From contig CAMDMH010000278.1 of NCBI GenBank assembly GCA_945901835.1, positions 1-5,452 of the forward strand: DNA of 5,452 nt, written 5' to 3'. The notes beneath the pieces are model-generated. The model searched no databases. It saw only the letters and a program-made list of their open reading frames with translations, and was not told the origin of the DNA. Within the stretch, counting starts at the first letter, position 1. Each line of letters starts with the position of its first letter. Made by a program: the position numbers and the translations under genes. The DNA is from Devosia equisanguinis. Its GTDB lineage: Bacteria; Pseudomonadota; Alphaproteobacteria; Rhizobiales; Hyphomicrobiaceae. Below are positions 1-5,452 of this stretch, in pieces.

Positions 1-184
1 CTTCGAGCCATCCGATGGCATCGCCGCGCACTTTCGACACCCACCCGCTGCCGGGACGTGACGCCGACGAGCGCGCGAAAGCGTCGACGATGCCACGCTC
101 CGCGGCCGTTTTCGGTGGAATCGGTCTCGTCGCTTGCATGGCTGTCGTCGATGAGCCTGTCGCAGACATAGTCGTCTCGGTCAT
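1..184 (-). CDS. sufD: SufD, Fe-S cluster assembly protein (N-terminal part, cut by window edge)
   Basis: SufD is the SufB paralogue that completes the cytoplasmic SufBC2D scaffold. Only the first 61 codons are present, from ATG at 184-182, and the frame is open to the left edge. After a Ser/Thr/Ala-rich stretch (residues 1-25), the segment KTAAERGIVDAFA (25-37) followed by GWVSKVRGDAIGWLE (47-61) resembles the SufD N-terminal helical region, and the position just after sufC fits. The gap to the sufC stop is 38 nt. No strong Shine-Dalgarno is visible: a CGGGG stretch lies about 7 nt upstream of the chosen start. A second ATG at 169-167 could be used instead. The catalytic-core beta-helix is outside the window, so the assignment rests on the N-terminus plus context. 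Confidence 0.85.
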   Translation of the reverse strand, partial: MTETTMSATGSSTTAMQATRPIPPKTAAERGIVDAFARSSASRPGSGWVSKVRGDAIGWLE

Positions 185-222
185 GGGGCAACCCCGCAAA
201 GTCCGTTTCGGAGAGCCCGGCC

Positions 223-978
223 TCAGGCCGCTTTGGTCTGGTATTCCGCGTAGCCCGATTTTTCGAGCTCGAGCGCCAGGTCTTTCGATCCCGATTTCTG
301 GATCACGCCGGCAGACAGGACGTGAACCCGATCGGGGACGATGTAGTTCAACAGCCGCTGATAGTGCGTGATGACGATCATCGAACGCTCCGGCGACCGC
401 AGCGCGTTTACGCCGTCCGAAACCACCTTCAGCGCATCGATGTCGAGACCGGAATCCGTCTCGTCGAGCACGCATAGTGTCGGCTCGAGCAACGCCATCT
501 GCAGCACCTCGGCACGCTTCTTCTCGCCACCTGAGAAGCCTACGTTGACCGGCCTCTTCAGCATCTCGATGTCGATGTTGAGCTTGGCGCCCTTTTCACG
601 GATGAGCTTGATGAACTCCGGCGTGGTGAGTTCCTTGCCACCTCGTTTCTTGCGCACGGAATTCATCGCGGTGCGCAGGAACGTCAGACCGGCGACACCC
701 GGAATTTCCATGGGATACTGGAACGCGAGGAACACGCCCTTGGCAGCGCGTTCGTCCGGCGCCAAGCCGAGCAGGGACTCGCCATTCCATAGAATGCCTC
801 CCCCGGTCACTTCGTACCCGCCACGACCGGCAAGCACATGCGCCAGAGTTGATTTGCCGGAGCCGTTGGGCCCCATGACCGCGTGCACCTCGCCCTTGGG
901 AACGGTGAGAGACAAGCCTTTGATGATCGGCTTGTCTTCGTCGCTGAGCTTGACGTGCAGATCCTTGATTTCAAGCAT
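223..978 (-). CDS. sufC: SufC, ABC-type ATPase of the Fe-S assembly scaffold
   Basis: SufC is the soluble ATPase that binds SufB and SufD and drives conformational change during cluster assembly. It belongs to the ABC ATPase family but is not a transporter. The 251-residue product matches the usual length of about 250. Visible motifs are Walker A GPNGSGKST (36-44), the Q-loop Gln in AFQYPMEIPG (about residue 87), the ABC signature FSGGEKKRAE (148-157), Walker B LCVLDETDSGLD (168-179, catalytic Glu173) and the H-loop His205 in THYQRLL. The start MLEIKDLHV was chosen because it matches the family N-terminus. A longer in-frame ORF reaches 1032 but lies inside the upstream gene. The start overlaps the end of that gene by 8 nt. 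AAGGA at 992-996 is 13 nt away, a poor spacing, so translation probably depends on coupling. Confidence 0.97.
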   Translation of the reverse strand: MLEIKDLHVKLSDEDKPIIKGLSLTVPKGEVHAVMGPNGSGKSTLAHVLAGRGGYEVTGGGILWNGESLLGLAPDERAAKGVFLAFQYPMEIPGVAGLTFLRTAMNSVRKKRGGKELTTPEFIKLIREKGAKLNIDIEMLKRPVNVGFSGGEKKRAEVLQMALLEPTLCVLDETDSGLDIDALKVVSDGVNALRSPERSMIVITHYQRLLNYIVPDRVHVLSAGVIQKSGSKDLALELEKSGYAEYQTKAA

Positions 979-1234
979 GAACCGATTGCTGTCCTTGGCT
1001 TTTTGCCTGCCATAGCAGGTCGAACGCCGCACAAGCCTTCTTGTCGGCCTCGGCTTGACGGCTCTTCGCCATCTCTGCCGTCGTCATCAGGATCTTGACC
1101 TGGGACGCGTCGACGACCTTGCCATTCTGGCGCTGAAGTTCTTCGGTGACCAGTTTCGCTTCGCGTTTCGCCTCGTCTGCAATCGCCTCCGCCTGAAGCC
1201 ACGACTGCTCGAGTTGTACGATACTGAGCGACAT
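971..1234 (-). CDS. Small protein of unknown function between sufB and sufC
   Basis: This 87-residue product is not a family I can name. Reasons to call it real: a near-perfect Shine-Dalgarno (GGAGGA, 1241-1246) 6 nt before the ATG; the same strand and operon as its neighbours; and a stop codon (971-973) placed inside the first codons of sufC, giving an 8-nt overlap typical of coupled translation. The protein is hydrophilic and Ala/Glu/Lys/Gln-rich. Residues 7-36 read as a long amphipathic helix or coiled coil (QLEQSWLQAEAIADEAKREA and onward), and a second helix is likely over 52-80. There is one Cys (Cys68), and Trp12 and Trp75. It has no signal peptide and no membrane segment, so it should be cytoplasmic. 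It contains no Cys cluster that would bind Fe-S. A role in Suf assembly is inferred from position only. Confidence 0.8.
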   Translation of the reverse strand: MSLSIVQLEQSWLQAEAIADEAKREAKLVTEELQRQNGKVVDASQVKILMTTAEMAKSRQAEADKKACAAFDLLWQAKSQGQQSVHA

Positions 1235-1485
1235 TGGTTATCCTCCACTCTCAACCAGCGGAACATACACGATGGGACGCACCCCGCTGTTTGCGCGTCC
1301 GCGACCGAGCCCTCCCGGTCTATTGTGATAGTGTACTCCAACAGCAACACTCACGCCATTACCTCTCGTTCATCTTTTTTTAACCATGCCGTAGCGGCTT
1401 CGAAGCAACTACCGACCCGATTCGTTTTCTCGCCGGGGAAGACAAACTGCTGACCTTCCAATTGCTTTTATCGGCGATTTGACGG
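1235..1485 (-). other. 251-bp intergenic gap inside the operon (sufB to small gene)
   Basis: This is the only sizeable gap within an otherwise tightly packed gene cluster. On the minus strand it holds an imperfect hairpin (1391-1412, GTAG/CTAC outer arms around GCTTCGAAGC), then an A7 tract (1375-1381) and a run of very short ORFs. The last of these is a 38-codon GTG ORF (1354-1238) with GAGAGG 7 nt upstream, ending just after the next gene's Shine-Dalgarno. I see no convincing -35/-10 pair. The hairpin is followed by A rather than T, so it is not an intrinsic terminator for the operon. The gap may be a processing or stability region, or may hold a weak internal promoter. Confidence 0.5.
1241..1246 (-). 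promoter_or_regulatory. Strong Shine-Dalgarno of the sufB-sufC small gene
   Basis: GGAGGA on the minus strand lies 6 nt before ATG 1234-1232. It is the best ribosome binding site in the window and fixes the start of the 87-codon gene. A TAA in frame with that gene (1240-1238) sits between this site and the ATG, so no longer version of the protein is possible. Confidence 0.8.
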
Positions 1486-3006
<1,521 letters not shown>

Positions 3007-3007
3007 T

Positions 3008-4270
3008 CTACGCTCCTGCCGTCACGTTCGCGCCAGCCAGCGCCTTGGCGCCAGTCACTGTCGGGATAGTCCCTGTCGCGATCGTATTTCCGATACGCCT
3101 GTCCCGCAGCCGCTGGATCTTGTCCCAGGCCGCGATAAAGCGCTCCACATCGTGTTCCGTCGTCGTCGGCCCGAGGCTCACCCGGATTGCGCCGCGCGCA
3201 AGCCTGCTGTCGATCCCCATCGCCGCAAGCACGTGGCTTCCGCCGATCTTGCCCGACGAGCACGCCGACCCCGCACTCACCGCGATACCCGCCAGATCGA
3301 GCTGAATCAGCAATGTCGAAGCATCGGCACCCACCAAAGCGATGCACGATGTGTTGGGTATCCTCGAACTCTGCGAACCGATCACAACGGCATCGGGCGT
3401 GATCGCCTTGACGCCCGCTTCGAGCCGATCGCGCAGCCGAGTCACGCGCGCCATGTCACCGAGCCCCTCGAGCGCTGCGGCGGCGGCTGCACCGAAACCG
3501 GCGATAGCCGCGACGTTTTCCGTCCCCGACCGCCGCCGCCGCTCCTGCCCGCCACCGGCGAGCAAGGGCCGCAACTCTATTCCCTCTCGGATCACCAGCG
3601 CGCCGACGCCCTTCGGGCCGCCCAGCTTGTGTGCCGAGATCGACATGAAATCGATCCCCAACGCCCTGAAATCGACTGCCACCCGCCCGACCGCCTGGAC
3701 CGCATCGCCATGAACGAGATAGCCGGATCTCCGCGCCACCTCTGCGGCTTCGGCGATCGGCTGAACCACACCGGTTTCTGCGTTGGCGAGATGGATGCTA
3801 ACCAAACCACCCGCACCACAGGTCCCCCTCCCCCCCGTGGGGAGGGGATAGGGGTGGGGGGCGACCAGAGAGGGGTGGAGGGCCGGCAATGCACCGGCGA
3901 TTGAAGCGACATCGACGAGACCGCCGGCACAGCAACGCAACTCGATCACGTCGGACCTGCTCGACCGCGCAGGCGCCAGCACGGAGTCGTGCTCCGTGGC
4001 ACCGACCAACAAGCGATCCCAGCCGCCGCGCACGACCCAATTGTTGGCTTCCGTCGCGCCGCTCGTGAAGACCACTTCCTCCGGCTTCGCCCCGACCAGC
4101 GCAGCGACATGCTCCCGCGCAACTTCGACAGCCTCTCGCGAACACCGCCCCTCGGCATGCACCGACGAAGCGTTGCCGACGAGATCGAAAGCCGCGAGCA
4201 CCGCTGCTCGTGCCTCCGGACGCAGCGGCGCGGTCGCGTTGTGATCGAGGTATGTGCGCTGATCGCTCAT
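3008..4270 (-). CDS. iscS: Cysteine desulfurase, NifS/IscS type, with an in-frame repeat-encoded insert
   Basis: This is a PLP-dependent enzyme that converts L-cysteine to L-alanine and an enzyme-bound persulfide, the sulfur source for SufB. It has 420 residues, longer than the usual 380-400. Visible residues are the His94 in ATEHDSV, Asp189/Gln192 in HGDAVQAVG, the PLP lysine Lys215 in SISAHKLGGPKG, the RSGTEN motif (247-252) and catalytic Cys337 in SAGSACSSGKIGGSH. The extended loop after that Cys marks group I (NifS/IscS), not SufS. Residues about 131-154 (including HPSLVAPHPYPLPTGGRG) are extra relative to IscS and are encoded by a palindromic repeat. They fall in a loop before the strand LVSIHLANAETG, so activity may survive. 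The last 28 or so residues are a low-complexity Ala/Thr/Gly tail. ATG 4270-4268 was chosen by homology (YLDHNATAP); a frame open to 4477 is an overlap with iscR. GGAGAGG lies 11 nt upstream. Confidence 0.94.
   Translation of the reverse strand: MSDQRTYLDHNATAPLRPEARAAVLAAFDLVGNASSVHAEGRCSREAVEVAREHVAALVGAKPEEVVFTSGATEANNWVVRGGWDRLLVGATEHDSVLAPARSSRSDVIELRCCAGGLVDVASIAGALPALHPSLVAPHPYPLPTGGRGTCGAGGLVSIHLANAETGVVQPIAEAAEVARRSGYLVHGDAVQAVGRVAVDFRALGIDFMSISAHKLGGPKGVGALVIREGIELRPLLAGGGQERRRRSGTENVAAIAGFGAAAAAALEGLGDMARVTRLRDRLEAGVKAITPDAVVIGSQSSRIPNTSCIALVGADASTLLIQLDLAGIAVSAGSACSSGKIGGSHVLAAMGIDSRLARGAIRVSLGPTTTEHDVERFIAAWDKIQRLRDRRIGNTIATGTIPTVTGAKALAGANVTAGA
3820..3880. repeat. GC-rich palindromic repeat element inserted in frame in the desulfurase gene
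   Basis: The plus strand shows CCCCTCCCC (3825-3833), a 5-nt loop and GGGGAGGGG (3839-3847), a perfect 9-bp inverted repeat. It is followed by GGATAGGGGTGGGGGGCG and AGAGAGGGGTGGAGGG. The composition (long C and G runs) is unlike the surrounding coding DNA. It resembles the dispersed palindromic repeats common in alphaproteobacterial genomes, whose chance translations read like PHPYPLPTGGRG; that resemblance is from memory. It is read through in frame, adding about 20 codons to the desulfurase. The exact ends are uncertain, and no clear target duplication is visible. Confidence 0.75.
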
Positions 4271-4749
4271 CAGGCCGATGGCCTCTCCGGCGCCGCAGCT
4301 ACGGCAGCAGCGACCGTTACTGGCGTGGTCACGATTTGCCCGACACGGCCGGCCAGCAGATCGCCGAGGCTGACCTGCGCGAGAAAGCCATGAATGTGAT
4401 CGCCCAGCGCATTCCAAAGTCCGTGCGTCAGACAACGATGCTCGCCGACGCAACCTACGCCCGTATCGCCATGACACCGCGTCATACGCGTGTCTTCCTC
4501 GACCGCCCGCATCACATCCGCGACCATGATCTCGGAAGCCACCCGCGCCAGACGATAGCCACCTGCGCGCCCGCGCTCGCTCTCGACGAGGCCGGCCCGC
4601 CGCAACTTGAGGAAGATCTGCTCGAGATAGGCAACGGACAAGTTCTGACGCTCCGCTATCGCCGACAGCGGCATCGGATCGAGCTGGCCATGCTTGGCAA
4701 GGTCCGCCATTGCCATGGCCGCGTACCGTCCACGGGTGGTCAATTCCAC
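4270..4749 (-). CDS. iscR: IscR, Rrf2-family Fe-S cluster-sensing transcription regulator
   Basis: This is a DNA-binding regulator expected to repress or tune the suf operon according to Fe-S status. The product has 159 residues, normal for IscR (about 160). The N-terminal winged helix-turn-helix runs from MELTTRGRYAAMAMADLA (1-18) through LSAIAERQNLSVAYLEQIF (28-46) to the wing ESERGRAGGYRL (56-67). The cluster site is Cys92, Cys100 and Cys106 with His109 (RCLTHGLW, 105-112), matching the E. coli Cys92/98/104 and His107 ligands but with two extra residues between the first two. The start is GTG at 4749-4747, fixed by the ELTTRGRYA N-terminus and GGAG 8 nt upstream. The frame stays open far upstream, by chance. 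The stop shares one base with the next ATG (TGATG). The tail after residue 138 is low-complexity Ala/Val/Thr/Pro. Being first in the operon suggests autoregulation. Confidence 0.95.
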   Translation of the reverse strand: MELTTRGRYAAMAMADLAKHGQLDPMPLSAIAERQNLSVAYLEQIFLKLRRAGLVESERGRAGGYRLARVASEIMVADVMRAVEEDTRMTRCHGDTGVGCVGEHRCLTHGLWNALGDHIHGFLAQVSLGDLLAGRVGQIVTTPVTVAAAVAAAPERPSA

Positions 4750-4757
4750 GCCAATTA

Positions 4758-4761
4758 CTCC
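4758..4761 (-). promoter_or_regulatory. Shine-Dalgarno that fixes the GTG start of iscR
   Basis: GGAG on the minus strand sits 8 nt before GTG 4749-4747. No ATG in the iscR frame gives a sensible N-terminus, and the Rrf2 motif ELTTRGRYA follows the GTG directly. GTG is therefore the supported start. Confidence 0.75.
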
Positions 4762-4828
4762 AACGCCGCTGGATCGACCGCCTGCAGCCGACGATCCGGC
4801 CGCCAATCGAACGAGCATTCTCTGTGAT

Positions 4829-4843
4829 CGATGACAGTCATCG
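4829..4843. repeat. Perfect 15-bp palindrome in the iscR leader
   Basis: CGATGAC and GTCATCG flank a single A, giving 7-bp perfect arms. It lies about 80 bp before the iscR start codon and downstream of the inferred transcription start. It could be a protein-binding site. The one-base centre makes it a poor RNA hairpin. Its inner part (TGACAGTCA) has TGA/TCA half-sites, but the spacing does not match any iron regulator I can name with confidence. Confidence 0.45.
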
Positions 4844-4889
4844 TTCTTGTCACGCGCCAGCCGATATGTGCTAAGACAGCCGCCCACGC

Positions 4890-4941
4890 GAACCGTTTCA
4901 TGCATGCAGGGGTTGAAAGACCATGCACGCTCGAACGGTTC
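4890..4941 (-). other. Two-part hairpin in the suf operon leader
   Basis: GAACCGTT (4890-4897) pairs with AACGGTTC (4934-4941). Inside it, TGCATG (4901-4906) pairs with CATGCA (4922-4927), leaving a 15-nt apical loop and an asymmetric 3/6-nt internal loop. If transcription starts near 4948, this hairpin opens the leader RNA. It lacks a following T tract on the minus strand, so it is not a standard terminator. A folded 5' end or a regulatory RNA element is possible but unproven. Confidence 0.4.
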
Positions 4942-4959
4942 TAATTCTAAATCGACTAT
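4939..4959 (-). promoter_or_regulatory. Possible IscR / iron-box operator overlapping the suf promoter -10
   Basis: On the minus strand ATAGTCGATT (4959-4950) matches nine of ten positions of the left half of the E. coli type 1 IscR site as I remember it (ATASYYGACT). The right half is poor. It runs into TTTAGAATTAGAA (4951-4939), whose TTTAGAA resembles the half-site of alphaproteobacterial Irr (ICE) boxes and which is also a tandem TTAGAA pair. The site covers the -10 and the inferred start point, so a bound protein would block initiation. Which regulator binds cannot be decided from the sequence. Confidence 0.4.
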
Positions 4960-4983
4960 GGTAATCCCGAGCAGCGAAGTCAA
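4955..4983 (-). promoter_or_regulatory. Sigma70-type promoter of the iscR-suf operon
   Basis: TTGACT (4983-4978) is a five-of-six -35 match. Exactly 17 nt later comes CATAGT (4960-4955), a four-of-six -10 match. Transcription would start near 4948 and give a leader of about 200 nt before the iscR GTG. No better pair was seen between iscR and the hydrolase. Confidence 0.6.
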
Positions 4984-4993
4984 GTTTTCTTGA

Positions 4994-5036
4994 CCGCAGG
5001 CTGATGCGCCTTCTCGCCCAACCGCATGACCTGCGG
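4994..5036. repeat. Two-part inverted repeat upstream of the hydrolase gene
   Basis: CCGCAGG (4994-5000) pairs with CCTGCGG (5030-5036). Nested inside, ATGCG (5004-5008) pairs with CGCAT (5023-5027), leaving a 14-nt loop. It lies between the suf promoter and the hydrolase start, and no T tract follows on either strand. It may be a hairpin in the hydrolase leader or a divergent control site. Confidence 0.4.
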
Positions 5037-5094
5037 CACGACGAGCTGTGGATCGGGATACCGGATACCGCCCGATACGAGCGCGAGAGGTTCG

Positions 5095-5452
5095 ATGCCA
5101 GAGCTGATCATCAATGGCCCCGTCGGCCGCCTGGAGGCGCGCTATCATCACGAGCCGGACCCCCGCTCGCCGATTGCGCTGATCCTCCACCCACATCCGC
5201 AGTTCGGCGGCACCATGAATAACCCGGTGATCCACCAGCTCTATTACATGTTCCACGATCGCGGCTTCTCGACGCTGCGCTTCAACTTCCGCGGTGTCGG
5301 CCGCAGCCAGGGCTATTTCGACAACGGCCCGGGCGAGCTGGCCGATGCGGCCTCTGCGCTCGACTGGCTGCAGATCGTCAAGCCCGATGCGAAAGCCTGC
5401 TGGATCGTCGGCTTCTCGTTCGGCACTTGGATCGCGATGCAGCTCCTGATGC
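5095..5452 (+). CDS. Alpha/beta-hydrolase family protein (N-terminal part, cut by window edge)
   Basis: A serine hydrolase of the alpha/beta fold; the substrate is unknown. The first 119 codons are present and the frame is open to the right edge. Visible motifs are the HPHPQFGG segment (32-39), which should contribute the oxyanion-hole region, FNFRGVGRSQG (63-73) and the nucleophile elbow GFSFG (106-110) with likely catalytic Ser108. The acid and His of the triad would lie beyond the window. There is no signal peptide, so it is probably cytoplasmic. The start ATG 5095 has GAGAGG 4 nt upstream, and MPELIINGPVGRLEARY fits the family N-terminus. An in-frame ATG at 5026 would add 23 atypical residues and was not chosen. 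It is transcribed away from iscR. I recall similar hydrolases next to suf operons in Hyphomicrobiales, so a conserved neighbourhood is likely, though a functional link is unproven. Confidence 0.93.
   Translation, partial: MPELIINGPVGRLEARYHHEPDPRSPIALILHPHPQFGGTMNNPVIHQLYYMFHDRGFSTLRFNFRGVGRSQGYFDNGPGELADAASALDWLQIVKPDAKACWIVGFSFGTWIAMQLLM

Larger units (their letters stand above)
4750..5094. other. Divergent intergenic regulatory region between iscR and the hydrolase gene
   Basis: About 345 bp without a confident gene. It holds, from right to left: a tandem GATACCG pair (5057-5070); a two-part inverted repeat (4994-5036); an inverted repeat overlapping the operon -35 (4979-4994); the operon promoter (4955-4983); an operator-like AT-rich site (4939-4959); a two-part hairpin (4890-4941); and a perfect 15-bp palindrome (4829-4843). 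A 48-codon ORF without a Shine-Dalgarno (4901-4755, minus) also fits in the leader. I could not identify a clear plus-strand promoter for the hydrolase. The AT content around 4940-4990 is higher than in the flanking genes, as expected for a control region. Confidence 0.6.

Noticed and set aside
15..371. Plus-strand ORF of 118 codons at the left edge
   Set aside because: It lies opposite the sufD start and the end of sufC, both well supported.
1391..1412. Hairpin in the sufB-small gene gap as a terminator
   Set aside because: The minus-strand transcript has A7, not a U tract, after the stem, and the stem contains a mismatch and a wobble; the operon clearly continues.
3882..3898. GCCGG/CCGGC inverted repeat next to the inserted element
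   Set aside because: It encodes ordinary desulfurase residues (AGALPA); short GC palindromes are expected by chance here.
3152..3904. Plus-strand ORF of 250 codons antisense to the desulfurase
   Set aside because: Shadow frame of the desulfurase gene with antisense-type composition.
4271..4477. N-terminal extension of the desulfurase into iscR
   Set aside because: The frame is open by chance; the family N-terminus and the TGATG junction with iscR place the start at 4270.
4210..4827. Plus-strand ORF of 205 codons antisense to iscR
   Set aside because: It runs across the antisense of iscR and into the leader; it has no family features.
5026..5094. Upstream in-frame ATG for the hydrolase
   Set aside because: It would add 23 atypical residues, lies inside an inverted repeat and lacks a ribosome site; ATG 5095 has GAGAGG and the family N-terminus.
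4750..5256. N-terminal extension of IscR to 328 residues
   Set aside because: It would cross the promoter and the divergent hydrolase start; the Rrf2 domain begins at the GTG at 4749.

Overview
The window carries the 5' part of a suf-type iron-sulfur (Fe-S) cluster assembly operon, read on the minus strand. The start of a divergent alpha/beta-hydrolase gene lies at the right edge on the plus strand. High GC, the gene order (Rrf2/IscR regulator, NifS/IscS-type desulfurase, sufB, small unknown gene, sufC, sufD) and the hydrolase sequence suggest an alphaproteobacterium, most likely of the Hyphomicrobiales (Rhizobiales). That placement comes from remembered family resemblance, not a search.

Layout from right to left in the direction of operon transcription. 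An intergenic regulatory region of about 345 bp (4750-5094) separates the hydrolase from the operon. It holds a good sigma70-type promoter for the operon (TTGACT, 17 bp, CATAGT). An IscR/iron-box-like sequence overlaps its -10, and the inferred leader of about 200 nt contains a hairpin and a perfect palindrome. iscR (4749-4270, GTG start) overlaps the desulfurase gene (4270-3008) by one base. sufB (3006-1486) starts one base after the desulfurase stop. A 251-bp gap then leads to a well-initiated 87-codon gene of unknown function (1234-971), which overlaps the start of sufC (978-223). sufD begins at 184 and runs off the left edge.

The genes work together as follows. The desulfurase takes sulfur from cysteine as a persulfide. 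SufB, with SufC and SufD, forms the ATP-driven scaffold on which the cluster is built. IscR probably senses cluster supply through its three Cys and one His and controls its own operon.

The most unusual feature is a GC-rich palindromic repeat inserted in frame in the desulfurase gene (about 3820-3880). It adds a Pro/Gly-rich loop of about 20 residues to an otherwise intact enzyme. Other points are the unknown gene nested between sufB and sufC, and two possible short leader ORFs that end between the Shine-Dalgarno (SD) and the start codon of the next gene. I see no tRNA, rRNA, CRISPR array, insertion sequence or convincing terminator.
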